Counted from the stretch's first letter, positions 1 through 8,623 are shown. The stretch: DNA of 30,457 nt from an uncultured Lactobacillus sp. (GCF_948948975.1 NZ_CARBVX010000022.1:1-30457), one strand, 5' to 3'. Numbers and translations are program-made. Notes: a model not told the origin generated them from the sequence alone.

Positions 1-2
1 TA

Positions 3-75
3 TGACCCCGGTGAGATTCGAACTCACCTCTACGGTTTAGGAGACCATTGTTCTATCCAGATGAACTACGGGGTC
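3..75 (-). tRNA. tRNA-Arg (anticodon CCU)
   Basis: A complete 73-nt cloverleaf reads on the minus strand: acceptor arm GACCCCG/CGGGGTC, D-arm closed by GTTC/GAAC, anticodon stem ATGGT/ACCGT (one T-G pair) around loop CTCCTAA, and T-arm GTGAG-TTCGAAT-CTCAC. The loop gives anticodon CCT, reading the rare arginine codon AGG. The discriminator base is A and CCA is not encoded. It lies about 50 nt downstream of the PTS gene with no clear terminator between them. Confidence 0.95.
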
Positions 76-76
76 A

Positions 77-113
77 GAACTAGTTTCTACTTTAACATAA
101 AAACTAGTTTTTC
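77..113. repeat. Inverted repeat AACTAGTTT/AAACTAGTT between tRNA and PTS gene
   Basis: Two 9-nt arms with an AT-rich spacer form a hairpin between the PTS stop codon and the tRNA. A T-run follows only on the plus strand, where no gene ends, so it is not a normal terminator for the PTS gene. It could be a processing or weak attenuation structure; the function is unknown. Confidence 0.4.
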
Positions 114-125
114 ACTATCATAAAT

Positions 126-1457
126 TTAATATTGAGGTAAATAGAAATTCCGTTGATTATTATCTTGCTTAGCAATCTTATCTGCCGCAAAAACAAATGG
201 CATCCAAATAAGAAGTGCAATTACCATATTAATAAGAGCCAGTACAATAGCACGCCAATCATAATTGCAGGCTAAGAACGGTCCAATAAGTGGCGGCATT
301 ACAGTTGGAACAAAAATTTGAACTGGATTAACTAAACCAGCCTGTGTAGCCCAATAAGCTAAGGATACATTTACTAAAGGAGCTACAACAAACGGAATTA
401 AATAGACAGGGTTAAAAACAACCGGCAGACCGAAAATAATAGGTTCATTAATATTAAAAATTCCTGGTGCTACAGCCATCTTTGCTATTGTTCGATAATC
501 TTTACGCTTAGAAAACATTAAAATGGCAATAATTAATACCAGAGTTCCGCCTGCTCCGCCAAACCATGCAAAAACATTAAAAGAGTCGCGAACCCAAATA
601 TAAGGAACATGCTCACTATTTCTAACAGCGGTAACATTAATATTTTCTGGTGTCAGCCATAAAGAATCCATTACTGGCGTCAGTACACTTATACCATTAA
701 TTCCAAAGAACCAGAATATCTGAACCAAAAATGTAACTAATAAAACAACTCCAAAGCCCTGTCCTAAATTAACCAAGGGCCGTTGGATAGTAGTAAGCAG
801 CCAATTACCAAAATATGTTCCTGTAAGCCTTTGAAAAGCATAATTAACAAAACCTACAATAAAAATAGAAAGCAGGATCGGAATCAGAGTGCTAAACGCC
901 ACCCATTCCGCATGCGGCATACTACTATCTACTTTTAGTCTAATTCTAGCCTTATAAAAGGTAATAAATAAAGCTGTCCCAATACAGCCAAAGATAATAG
1001 CTGTAAATAGGCCCATTGTAGAAAATTGTTTAATATCAAAAGCATTCTTAATATCAACTATATCCCCATCAATGCGCAATTTAACAGAATCACTAATGCT
1101 CATTGAAAAAGCAACTAAAGAAGCGACAGAACCTGCAAATCGGTTCACTTCATATATTTTAGCTAGATGATAACCCCAAGAAATTGCAAAATAAACAGCA
1201 AAAAGGGCAAATGTACCTTCCCATATGATGTTGTCAATTGCTACTACGGGCTGCATCAAAGAATAAAAAGTATCCCAATGCATTTGTACTTTAGCTGCTC
1301 TAATGATGCTATTAAATAGCATTGCAATTGAACCAGCCATTGTAATTGGCAGTAAAGAAATAAAAGTATCCCGCATTGCAACTAGCCAGTGTACTTGAGC
1401 TAAACGAGATGCAGGTGGCAAAACATAAGTTTCTAGCCATTTAACTAAAGATGACAT
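126..1457 (-). CDS. PTS sugar transporter subunit IIC, lactose/cellobiose family
   Basis: Membrane-embedded EIIC permease of the phosphoenolpyruvate sugar phosphotransferase system, 443 aa, the usual length for stand-alone IIC proteins of the Lac/Cel family. About eight to ten hydrophobic segments span most of the chain. The family signature GIFNINEPIIFGLPVVFNP lies near residue 335, in the substrate-binding half. No IIA or IIB domain is fused or adjacent, so it must borrow partner subunits from elsewhere; the substrate (a beta-glucoside, cellobiose, lactose or similar) cannot be fixed. The ATG overlaps the helicase stop as TAATG, with a purine-rich AGAAGAGAA upstream, implying translational coupling to the upstream gene. 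No promoter or clear terminator of its own is visible. Confidence 0.88.
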   Translation of the reverse strand: MSSLVKWLETYVLPPASRLAQVHWLVAMRDTFISLLPITMAGSIAMLFNSIIRAAKVQMHWDTFYSLMQPVVAIDNIIWEGTFALFAVYFAISWGYHLAKIYEVNRFAGSVASLVAFSMSISDSVKLRIDGDIVDIKNAFDIKQFSTMGLFTAIIFGCIGTALFITFYKARIRLKVDSSMPHAEWVAFSTLIPILLSIFIVGFVNYAFQRLTGTYFGNWLLTTIQRPLVNLGQGFGVVLLVTFLVQIFWFFGINGISVLTPVMDSLWLTPENINVTAVRNSEHVPYIWVRDSFNVFAWFGGAGGTLVLIIAILMFSKRKDYRTIAKMAVAPGIFNINEPIIFGLPVVFNPVYLIPFVVAPLVNVSLAYWATQAGLVNPVQIFVPTVMPPLIGPFLACNYDWRAIVLALINMVIALLIWMPFVFAADKIAKQDNNQRNFYLPQY

Positions 1458-2686
1458 TATTTTTCTCTTCTATCCTTTCGAGGATGATATCCTTTATTTT
1501 TCTTATTGCGCCAACGCTTCTTTTTATGCTTAGGCTTAATTTCCTTTACTTTCTTCTCTTGAGTTTCTGGCTCTTCTTTTTTTCGTTTTGGCTTTTCAGT
1601 CGTTAAACTATAGCCTGCAAAATATGCCCTTTGGACTTGATAAGTATCAGACAGTAATTTCTTTAAGTCTCTAAAGTCATGATCATCCCCAAGAGTGACA
1701 ACAGTTCCTGATTTATTCATTCTGCCCGTTCTACCACTCCGATGCAAGTAAGTGTTCACTTCACTTGGAATTTCAAAGTTAATAACATAGCTAACATCAG
1801 GTAAATCTAACCCACGAGCTGCTAAATCAGTCGCAAATAAAAACTTAATTCGACCTGCTCTAAAATCACTAAGAATCTTTTCTCTATTTTGTTTACTAGT
1901 TTCATTACTTAAAACAGCAAATTTTGTCTTACTGTGACTAAAAATTCGAGCAAATCTCATTTCACTTTCTGTACTATCAAAAAAGAGAATGCCCTTAAAC
2001 TTATCTAACTTTGCCAACCGCTGCAAAAACTGCATTTTATATTCATTTGAAACTTGTAAAAAGTAATGTTTAACTTCAGATTTTTGTTCTGGTCTTACAT
2101 CAATCAGTAAGAAAGTATGATTAAACAAATCTTCAGCATCTTTCGTAATTTCTGACTCTGATGCTCCAAAAAGTAAGATTTGAGCAGACGAAGACAAATT
2201 TTGTCCTAATGAACTCAGCAAATCTAATTTTGTGAATTCTAAAATATCATCTGCTTCATCAATTACCAAAGCATTAATGTCTTGATACTTGATTCTATTC
2301 TCTGATAAAAAGTCAAAAAATCTCCCTGGTGTAGCAATTATTATTTCCGGCTTTTCCTTTTTTAAACGTTCTAATTGTCTTTTTCTATTTCCTGCTCCAA
2401 CTAATGCAATTGTTTTTAATCCTAATGATTTTGCATAAGATAAAAGATTATTCCTAGTTTGAATCGCTAATTCAGTAGTAGGCTCTAAAATAATGCCTCG
2501 ACCACCAATTTCGGCAATTCGCTCCATTACTGGTAAACCATAAGCTAAAGTTTTACCAGTACCAGTCTTAGCTAATCCTACGATGCTAGCACCATTACGA
2601 ATGGCATCGTATGTTCTTTCTTGAATTAAGGTTGGTTTATTCTTATGTTCTTTTTCTAAAACTTGTGTAATTGCGTTTGAATACAT
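1457..2686 (-). CDS. DEAD-box RNA helicase
   Basis: ATP-dependent RNA helicase of the DEAD-box family, 409 aa, probably acting in ribosome assembly or mRNA turnover. Visible motifs: Q-motif region near residues 18-24, motif I AKTGTGKT (39-46), Ia (PTTELA), Ib TPGR, motif II DEAD (143-146), ATDLAARGLD (V) and YLHRSGRTGR (VI). Motif III is unusual: the canonical SAT is replaced by GAS (174-176). The last ~45 residues are a lysine/arginine-rich tail, typical of RNA-contact extensions in Csh-type helicases. The frame is open further upstream, but ATG at 2686 is preferred: AGAGGAAAT lies just before it, while a longer start would overlap the upstream gene. It follows the GH25-like gene after 10 nt and its stop overlaps the PTS start. 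Confidence 0.92.
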   Translation of the reverse strand: MYSNAITQVLEKEHKNKPTLIQERTYDAIRNGASIVGLAKTGTGKTLAYGLPVMERIAEIGGRGIILEPTTELAIQTRNNLLSYAKSLGLKTIALVGAGNRKRQLERLKKEKPEIIIATPGRFFDFLSENRIKYQDINALVIDEADDILEFTKLDLLSSLGQNLSSSAQILLFGASESEITKDAEDLFNHTFLLIDVRPEQKSEVKHYFLQVSNEYKMQFLQRLAKLDKFKGILFFDSTESEMRFARIFSHSKTKFAVLSNETSKQNREKILSDFRAGRIKFLFATDLAARGLDLPDVSYVINFEIPSEVNTYLHRSGRTGRMNKSGTVVTLGDDHDFRDLKKLLSDTYQVQRAYFAGYSLTTEKPKRKKEEPETQEKKVKEIKPKHKKKRWRNKKNKGYHPRKDRREK

Positions 2687-2696
2687 TTTATTTCCT

Positions 2697-3407
2697 CTAT
2701 TGTGTTCCTTGCTGACCATATAATTGCTCATACTGTGTATTAGTACCAATATAAGCAAACATAGTTACATCCCGTTCGAGATTATCTATATTTTTAACTC
2801 TTCCATTTTGAGTGTAACACCAAAAGGCATAGTGTCGCCTATCTTTTAAACTTGCTCCTGTATATAAAAATCTTGTTCCTGCAGGAAAGTAATTATGATA
2901 ACGGTAATCACCAGCTATCATTACTCTTTTTCCAAGATTATTTATCATTTGAGCAAAAACTCCCATTCGCTTCCAATATGATTTAGTCAAGTGACTAGCC
3001 GCTGGAACAATCATAACAGGCAAACTTCCGGTGTTAGTTCCAACTTTATTCAAAAAGTATTGGTATTGTTCTTGATTACTTGTTTCATCACTATAAGCAA
3101 TAATTGTACCAAAATTTAAGTTAGTTCCTTGAATTTGATCGCGATAAAGTAAATAATTATCGTCAAAATAAGATTTTCCTTGTGTTGATCGCAAATATAC
3201 AAAAGAAATACCATTTTTTTCTAACTTATGTAGATCAATGTAATCTTTTGTTTGGTCTAGTTCAATGCCTAGTACACTCATATTTGAACCACGAGGAACA
3301 GTTGTATTTTGCCTCATATTAAAGTATCCCCACACTAGTCCTGAGAAAGCTAGAATAAGTAAGATAATAATACTTGGAAAAGTATATTTATGTCGATAAC
3401 GATGCAT
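2697..3407 (-). CDS. Membrane-anchored GH25 lysozyme-like protein, catalytic residues lost
   Basis: 236 aa: a short basic N-terminus, one transmembrane helix (about 12-30) and an extracellular domain of ~190 aa resembling glycoside hydrolase family 25 muramidases. The family pattern is visible in order: GIEL near 47 (normally GID), FVYLRSTQGKSYFDDNY (normally an (R)A(S/T)EG...D..F strand), a LPVMIVPA strand at 129-136 where the family has a DxE pair, and FWCYTQNGRV near the end. The first catalytic Asp is Glu49 and the DxE pair is Val134-Pro-Ala136, so muramidase activity is unlikely by the known mechanism. It may bind glycan or act as a wall scaffold. The ATG has GGAGGG upstream. First gene of the helicase/PTS transcription unit. 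Confidence 0.72.
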   Translation of the reverse strand: MHRYRHKYTFPSIIILLILAFSGLVWGYFNMRQNTTVPRGSNMSVLGIELDQTKDYIDLHKLEKNGISFVYLRSTQGKSYFDDNYLLYRDQIQGTNLNFGTIIAYSDETSNQEQYQYFLNKVGTNTGSLPVMIVPAASHLTKSYWKRMGVFAQMINNLGKRVMIAGDYRYHNYFPAGTRFLYTGASLKDRRHYAFWCYTQNGRVKNIDNLERDVTMFAYIGTNTQYEQLYGQQGTQ

Positions 3408-3472
3408 TGCAGTCCCTCCATTAGCTATTTTAACGAACTTCTTCTTTCTACACCACTTTCATTAAGATTTAG

Positions 3473-3488
3473 TATAAAATGATATCAT
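3473..3488. promoter_or_regulatory. Divergent promoter region with 10-bp palindrome
   Basis: Between the divergent GH25-like gene and the APC permease, AGTATAAAAT offers -10-like boxes on both strands (TATAAA on plus, TATACT on minus). It abuts the perfect palindrome ATGATATCAT (3479-3488), a candidate operator. Convincing -35 boxes are not visible, so this is a weak call. Confidence 0.35.
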
Positions 3489-3527
3489 TACTAAAAGTTA
3501 TAGATATATCGAAAGGAAAGCATAATC

Positions 3528-4838
3528 TTGAAAAGACAAATTAGCTTTGGTCAAGCCCTAGCTACAGTCGTTGGCACTGTAATTGGTGGGGGCGTTTTTT
3601 TCAAAATAGGAAGCATTAGTCATGAAACTGGCACTCCCTCATTAACTCTTTTCGTCTGGATTTTAGCCGGTATTGTTTCCATTGCTTCTGGCCTCACCGT
3701 ATCTGAAATTGCGGCTGCTCTTCCAGTTACTGGGGGTTCTATCAAGTACATCGAGTATACTTACGGGAAAGTTTGGGGCTTTTTATTTGGCTGGGCTCAA
3801 ATGCTAGTCTATTTTCCTGCTAATATCGCTGCTCTAAGCGTTATATTTGGACAACAATTTGTTGTTTTATTTAACCTGCCTGCTAAATACGCAACTTTAA
3901 TTGCTCTACTGCTAGCCATATTTTTAATGGGGTTAAATTTTATTTCTACAAAATTTTCAACCCGGATGCAATCAGTCATGACTATTCTTAAGACCATCCC
4001 AATTGCTTTAATTGTGCTGTTTGGACTTTTTAACTCAAACAAAGTCAATATTACCCTACTTCCTTTAAGCTCTGGACATAATGTTTCTTTTTGGACAGGT
4101 TTAAGTGGTGGTTTACTTGCAGCTTTATTTGCTTATGATGGCTGGATTAACGTAACTAATTTAGCTGGCGAGATTGAAAAGCCTGAGAAAAACCTATCAA
4201 GAGCGATCATTATTGGACTATCGGCTATTACTTTAATTTATGTATTAGTCAACTACGCATTTTTAACCGCTATCCCTTTTAAAGAAATTATTGGGAATCA
4301 AAATACTGCCTATTTAGCTTCGTTAAAACTATTTGGTAGTTTAGGCGGTAAATTAGTTACTATTGGAATTTTAATTTCAGTTTATGGCGCAATTAATGGT
4401 TTTATGCTTACAGGAATGAGAATACCTTATACTTTAGCACGAAATAAAATGTTACCATTTTCTGATAAAATTAGTCGTACTAATGTTAATACAGGTGTGC
4501 CTACACTGAGTGCACTAATTATTCTTTTCGTATCTTTAATAATGATTCTACTAGGAACTTTTGACCTGTTAACTAATATGCTCGTTTTCGTCATGTGGAC
4601 TTTTACCACCCTAATTTCAATTGCAGTAGTAATTTTGCGCTACCGCGAACCTAAACTGGAACGTCCTTATGTTGTTCCTTGGTATCCAATTGTCCCGATC
4701 ATCTCAATTGGTGGTGGTTTATTCATTGTGATCAGTACTGTAATTAACGAATTCTGGCTCTCAATAACTGGTATAGGTCTAACCCTATTGGGCCTTCCTA
4801 TTTATTACTATATGAAAAAACAGAATAATCGCCAATAA
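3528..4838 (+). CDS. APC-superfamily amino acid permease (SteT/LAT-like)
   Basis: Integral membrane amino acid transporter, 436 aa with about 12 hydrophobic segments, the normal size for bacterial L-amino-acid exchangers. The N-terminal helix carries VVGTVIGGGVF, the glycine-rich unwound substrate-binding segment of the APC fold, followed by SEIAAALPVTGGS. Overall composition and length resemble the serine/threonine exchanger SteT group, but the substrate cannot be read from sequence. The start is TTG, supported by AAAGGAAAG seven bases upstream; no ATG fits better. It is monocistronic, the only clearly intact plus-strand gene in the window, and ends at a strong hairpin terminator. Confidence 0.88.
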   Translation: MKRQISFGQALATVVGTVIGGGVFFKIGSISHETGTPSLTLFVWILAGIVSIASGLTVSEIAAALPVTGGSIKYIEYTYGKVWGFLFGWAQMLVYFPANIAALSVIFGQQFVVLFNLPAKYATLIALLLAIFLMGLNFISTKFSTRMQSVMTILKTIPIALIVLFGLFNSNKVNITLLPLSSGHNVSFWTGLSGGLLAALFAYDGWINVTNLAGEIEKPEKNLSRAIIIGLSAITLIYVLVNYAFLTAIPFKEIIGNQNTAYLASLKLFGSLGGKLVTIGILISVYGAINGFMLTGMRIPYTLARNKMLPFSDKISRTNVNTGVPTLSALIILFVSLIMILLGTFDLLTNMLVFVMWTFTTLISIAVVILRYREPKLERPYVVPWYPIVPIISIGGGLFIVISTVINEFWLSITGIGLTLLGLPIYYYMKKQNNRQ

Positions 4839-4852
4839 TAAAGCTTATAGAT

Positions 4853-4900
4853 AAAGGGTTGAAACTTCCACTAGCTAAGAAGGAAGTCTCAACCCTTTTT
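4853..4900 (+). terminator. Rho-independent terminator of the permease gene
   Basis: Long stem AAAGGGTTGA-ACTTCC paired with GGAAGT-TCAACCCTTT (one mismatch), 11-nt loop, then TTTTT on the plus strand. On the minus strand the tail is shorter, so it may partly serve the convergent hpt gene too. Confidence 0.9.
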
Positions 4901-4928
4901 AACTTTATGATAAAGATATTTTGAATGA

Positions 4929-5498
4929 TTAACGGTTTAAGTTTGCCTGAATAACTTCTGGTTTTAAAACACCCACATAAGGTAGATTACGGTAAGCATT
5001 TAAATAATCTAGTCCATAGCCAACTACAAATTCATTTTCAACTTTTGAGCCATAGTAATCTACAACCACATCATCTTCACGACGTTCTGTCTTGTTAAGA
5101 AGTGCGCAACACTTTACACTTTTTGCGCCACGTTCAATTAATAGATCCTTCATAAATTTTAAAGTATGACCAGTATCAACAATATCTTCAACCAGTAATA
5201 CATCTCTACCTTTAACATCTGCTTGAACATCAATATCTAATCTAACTTTACCGGTTGATTCAAAGCCATCACCGTAGCTTGAAACATCCATAAAGTCATT
5301 TTGCATTTTTACGTTCATATGGCGTGTTAAATCAGTCATAAAGTATACAGCACCCTTTAGTACCCCAATGACTAATGGAAACTTACCAGCGTAATCCTCA
5401 GTTAATTGCTTACCTAGCCTTTGACAGATCTCTTCGATGTCATCTTGACTAAATAAAACACGATCAATAATGTTGTCAATATTATCACTATTTTGCAT
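4929..5498 (-). CDS. hpt: Hypoxanthine(-guanine) phosphoribosyltransferase
   Basis: Cytosolic purine salvage enzyme that makes IMP (and GMP) from the free base and PRPP. It is 189 aa, as expected. Diagnostic elements are the LKGA pyrophosphate loop (47-50), the SSYG flexible loop (73-76) and the PRPP-binding loop VLLVEDIVDTGHTL (100-113). The ATG is preceded by AGAGGG. It has its own apparent promoter, so it is likely expressed alone; the paralogue next to tilS/ftsH found in many Firmicutes is not in this context. It could act with the nucleoside hydrolase further along to recover purine bases. Confidence 0.95.
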   Translation of the reverse strand: MQNSDNIDNIIDRVLFSQDDIEEICQRLGKQLTEDYAGKFPLVIGVLKGAVYFMTDLTRHMNVKMQNDFMDVSSYGDGFESTGKVRLDIDVQADVKGRDVLLVEDIVDTGHTLKFMKDLLIERGAKSVKCCALLNKTERREDDVVVDYYGSKVENEFVVGYGLDYLNAYRNLPYVGVLKPEVIQANLNR

Positions 5499-5542
5499 TT
5501 TAACCCTCTATATCCTTTTATAAATGCGTTGTTAATAGTAGA

Positions 5543-5571
5543 ATTATAACATTTAATTAGATAAAAAAGCA
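5543..5571 (-). promoter_or_regulatory. Probable hpt promoter
   Basis: A perfect TATAAT (plus-strand positions 5543-5548) lies about 45 nt upstream of hpt. The -35 is poor and falls inside the terminator hairpin of the upstream gene. Confidence 0.5.
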
Positions 5572-5592
5572 CCTATCTTGAGGTGCTTTTTC
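5563..5592 (-). terminator. Terminator of the CorC-like gene
   Basis: Perfect stem AAAAAGCACCT/AGGTGCTTTTT with a 6-nt loop and a T-run on the minus strand, just after the stop codon at 5596. Confidence 0.92.
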
Positions 5593-5595
5593 CGA

Positions 5596-6978
5596 TTATT
5601 TATCTTTTTCTTTATCGCTTTGATCGCTATTTTCTGAATCACCATTTTCACTGGCTTGATCAATCTTAGAAACGAGGAACCAACGCATGAATCCCTGTTC
5701 AATGTTTACTAGCTTAAACTTAAAGCCTTCTAAATCAACAGATTCACCCTTCTTTAAGTTAGGATAGTGTTCCATCATATAACCACCAATGGTAATAATA
5801 TCACTATCTTCGAATGCCTTTAGCTTAGTATGGAAGTAGCGTTCAAAATCATATAAAGTAGTCTTTCCTGAAACGTGAATATTTCCATGATCATCGCGGA
5901 CAATATATTCGTCTGAAACATCATCGATTTCATCCTTAATTGATCCGAAGAGTTCTTCATAAATATCTTTATCAGTTACAATTCCACTTGTTCCACCATA
6001 CTCATCAACTACTAAAACAATTGGTGTGTGCTTTTTAATCATTAATTTCAAAATATCTTGAATTAACATTGATTCAGGCACAGTAATAATCGCTCTAATA
6101 ATTCTAGTAATCGGAACATTAGGATTTTCCTGATCTTGACTTACGATATCATAAGCATAAACGTATCCTACAACATCATCTTTATCGTTATCACGCACAA
6201 CTGGGAAACGGCTAAAGCCATCTTTAATGTATTTCTCTAAAGCCGTCTTCACATCATCAGTAGCATTTAAAACTTGAAGTTGGGTACGATCTGTCATGAT
6301 ATCTTTAGCAACTTTGTCATTTAATTCAAAAGCACGTTCCATGTACAAAAGATCGTCTTTATCAAGTGAGCCGCCAGTTACAGCGTTACGAGATAAACGT
6401 AAGATTTCAGATTGTGAATAAACTTCACTTTCTTCATCAGCTGACTGCATTCCCAATAGATGCAGCAATCCATTAGCACTATGGTTAAGTAACCAGACGA
6501 ATGGATATACAATCGTATGGAAAGCAGCTAAAGGAGTAACAACTGCCATTAAACACTTAACAGGCATGTCAATAGCAATATTCTTAGGAACAATTTCAGT
6601 TACAACAACTTCTAAATAAGTTAGCAATACAACACCTAAAGTTGCTCCTAATACTCCACTAGTCTTTGCTCCAAACCAAGGTGTCATTTTAAACACATCG
6701 GTCAATAATTCTTCAATAGTTCCTTGACCAATCCAACCTAAAATAACACCAACTAAAGTAGTACCTACTTGAGTGGTAGATAATGACTCATTCAAGTTAT
6801 GAACCATATGTAGAGCACGCTTTAGTTTCTTAGGATTGCCTTGACCGTTTGCCAGCATATCTTCTAGCTGACTCGATCTAGTTTGCACTAAAGCAAATTC
6901 AGCAACAACAAAGAAAATTGCAATTAAAAACGTTATGAAAATAACAATTAAATTAGTAGTTATAGTACTTGTAGACAA
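5596..6978 (-). CDS. CNNM/HlyC-CorC family transporter (DUF21-CBS-CorC_HlyC)
   Basis: 460 aa membrane protein. N-terminal DUF21/CNNM transmembrane domain (about residues 1-185, four hydrophobic stretches, with conserved SLSTTQVGTTL and EIVPKN), a tandem CBS pair (about 215-345) and a C-terminal CorC_HlyC domain (about 360-440). Relatives such as MpfA in staphylococci mediate Mg2+ export or tolerance and CBS domains sense nucleotides; older annotations say 'hemolysin', which should not be taken literally. The start is TTG with AAGGTG eight bases upstream. The extreme C-terminus is a charged, low-complexity tail. Single gene, closed by its own terminator. Confidence 0.9.
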   Translation of the reverse strand: MSTSTITTNLIVIFITFLIAIFFVVAEFALVQTRSSQLEDMLANGQGNPKKLKRALHMVHNLNESLSTTQVGTTLVGVILGWIGQGTIEELLTDVFKMTPWFGAKTSGVLGATLGVVLLTYLEVVVTEIVPKNIAIDMPVKCLMAVVTPLAAFHTIVYPFVWLLNHSANGLLHLLGMQSADEESEVYSQSEILRLSRNAVTGGSLDKDDLLYMERAFELNDKVAKDIMTDRTQLQVLNATDDVKTALEKYIKDGFSRFPVVRDNDKDDVVGYVYAYDIVSQDQENPNVPITRIIRAIITVPESMLIQDILKLMIKKHTPIVLVVDEYGGTSGIVTDKDIYEELFGSIKDEIDDVSDEYIVRDDHGNIHVSGKTTLYDFERYFHTKLKAFEDSDIITIGGYMMEHYPNLKKGESVDLEGFKFKLVNIEQGFMRWFLVSKIDQASENGDSENSDQSDKEKDK

Positions 6979-7028
6979 GTGATCTTCACCTTTTTTATAT
7001 ATTAAATAATTACATCTCTATTTTAGCA

Positions 7029-7724
7029 TTATTTTTCTGAATCAGGGATCCAGTTTGCAACTAATCCGGGATGATTATAATTTTCTTCAATATTACTTGA
7101 AACCTGCTTATTATAGGAATTAGCTGGTAGTTCAACTTTCTCGCGTAAATTATGTTTTAAATCAATAAATCCTAACTTCAAAAACTTCCTATTTTTAATC
7201 TTAAAATGATAGCCTGTAAAGTAAGCTTTATTTCCTGGGATTTTTTTACAATCTGCTAAACTGAACTTCATTACTACATTATTTAATTCAATAAAAGCAT
7301 AATAATCATTTTTACCAAGATAGGTAACTTCTTGCTTCACTGGTATCTTTTTATAAATTGAGGGTAAGTGTGACGGAGTCTGAATATCAGCTACATATTT
7401 AAACGCCTCGATTTCTTCTGGATCATAATATTTATTAGAAAAAATCTGAGCATCGTATTCTCTAACCATCGGTGTCAAATAGTGATTTTCATTGACATAT
7501 TCTGTTGATTCCTTATTTTTAAAATACGCTATCCCAAGAAAAGTTACTAAAAATACAGTTATTACCCCAAATAAAGTATAAGTAATTTTATTATGTACAC
7601 ATAAAAATGGAATCAATCCAACAAATAAAAAAATCGTTCCTAAAATTAAAATATAACCTGGCAATGTATAATTGAACCATTTATCCCAATTAGCCCATTG
7701 CTCGGGAGAAACTAACAGCATCAT
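7029..7724 (-). CDS. Two-pass membrane protein of unknown function
   Basis: 231 aa; not recognised as a named family. Two hydrophobic segments (about 19-42 and 46-68) are followed by a ~160-residue soluble domain rich in Lys, Tyr and Asn and lacking cysteine pairs or obvious catalytic motifs. The start is the first of two adjacent ATGs, with AAAGGAG placed seven bases upstream. It lies 50 nt upstream of the CorC-like gene in the same direction with no terminator between, so the two could be co-transcribed. The upstream boundary is the nitroreductase terminator. Confidence 0.75.
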   Translation of the reverse strand: MMLLVSPEQWANWDKWFNYTLPGYILILGTIFLFVGLIPFLCVHNKITYTLFGVITVFLVTFLGIAYFKNKESTEYVNENHYLTPMVREYDAQIFSNKYYDPEEIEAFKYVADIQTPSHLPSIYKKIPVKQEVTYLGKNDYYAFIELNNVVMKFSLADCKKIPGNKAYFTGYHFKIKNRKFLKLGFIDLKHNLREKVELPANSYNKQVSSNIEENYNHPGLVANWIPDSEK

Positions 7725-7788
7725 TCTTCTTCTCCTTTGTTTTTTTATAATTATGTCATATTTTAATTTTATTTTAAATAAGTAAGCA

Positions 7789-7848
7789 AAAAACTCTTGA
7801 AGAATTCCATCTAATATATTAGGTATCCTTTAATTCTTCAAGAGTTTC
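7789..7848 (-). terminator. Terminator of the nitroreductase gene
   Basis: A 16-bp perfect stem (AAACTCTTGAAGAATT and its complement) encloses a 25-nt loop. On the minus strand the second arm runs into TTTTTT. Confidence 0.85.
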
Positions 7849-7852
7849 TCAA

Positions 7853-8509
7853 TTAGATATCTTTTTTAATCTTTAAAACTTCATCTAACGGTACACGCTT
7901 AGACTTGTAATTATTAATTGTTGCCTTCTTATTAGGATATCCTAAACCAATCCCAATTCCGATTGATTCATCCTCTGGAATATCCAAATATTTTCTTATT
8001 ACATCTGGATATTTAACAAAGGCCTGCGCAGGCATTGTGCTTAAGCCGCGATTATTAGCAGCTAACATTAATGTCTGAGAAAACGCACCTAAGTCAAAAA
8101 TTGACCAAGCGGGAGATTTTTTAGGAATAGTCAAAAATACGATCACAGGAGCATTAAATAGTTTCACTTGGGCTTGATCAAAAGTATCAGATTCACCACG
8201 TAAAAAGTAATCTAACGTTTCACTCATTGTTGCCATGTTCTTACTTGGGAATGTATCCCACTCAACTTTTAGCAATGAGGCAAAATCTTCATGTGGTTCT
8301 TCATGAGCCAAGGCCTTCTCCTCATGATCTTTTCTTATTGCTTTTGCCACCTCACCTTCAGCTACATAAATTCGCCATGGTTGTGAATTTAGTAATGATG
8401 GTGTTCTTTGTGCCTCTTCGATTACCTTAATCACAGTTTTTTCGCTTACTCTTTGATCAGTAAACTTTCTTGTTGCATGTTCACTTGCTAAAACATCTTT
8501 AAAATCCAT
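7853..8509 (-). CDS. Nitroreductase-family FMN oxidoreductase
   Basis: 218 aa, the usual size for NfsB/NfrA-like flavoproteins that reduce nitro groups, quinones or flavin with NAD(P)H. The N-terminal pattern RKFTDQRVSEKTV...AQRTPSLLNSQPWR is the typical FMN-phosphate and cofactor-binding segment. A mid-region with AANNRGLSTMPAQAF and a C-terminal IGIGLGYPNKKA complete the fold signature. The ATG has GGGATGATGAG upstream. Monocistronic, with a promoter at 8569-8596 and its own terminator. Substrate unknown. Confidence 0.9.
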   Translation of the reverse strand: MDFKDVLASEHATRKFTDQRVSEKTVIKVIEEAQRTPSLLNSQPWRIYVAEGEVAKAIRKDHEEKALAHEEPHEDFASLLKVEWDTFPSKNMATMSETLDYFLRGESDTFDQAQVKLFNAPVIVFLTIPKKSPAWSIFDLGAFSQTLMLAANNRGLSTMPAQAFVKYPDVIRKYLDIPEDESIGIGIGLGYPNKKATINNYKSKRVPLDEVLKIKKDI

Positions 8510-8568
8510 CTCATCATCCCTTCCTACAATATCTTTTTTATTAAAATTACACTTACTTTACTTAATAT

Positions 8569-8596
8569 ATTATAACAATAAATGTCACACTAACAA
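8569..8596 (-). promoter_or_regulatory. Probable promoter of the nitroreductase gene
   Basis: On the minus strand, -35 TTGTTA, 16-nt spacer, -10 TATAAT (perfect). Confidence 0.55.
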
Positions 8597-8623
8597 TACA
8601 ATGATTTTTTAATAACTACAATT

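Noticed and set aside
77..113. Terminator of the PTS gene
   Set aside because: The T-run is on the wrong strand; the minus strand continues into the tRNA without one.
2687..2758. 24-codon N-terminal extension of the helicase
   Set aside because: It overlaps the 3' end of the GH25-like gene, lacks a ribosome binding site and is not part of the DEAD-box fold; ATG at 2686 has AGAGGAAAT before it.
5596..6978. Hemolysin
   Set aside because: The DUF21-CBS-CorC_HlyC layout is that of divalent-cation transporters; the hemolysin label is historical.
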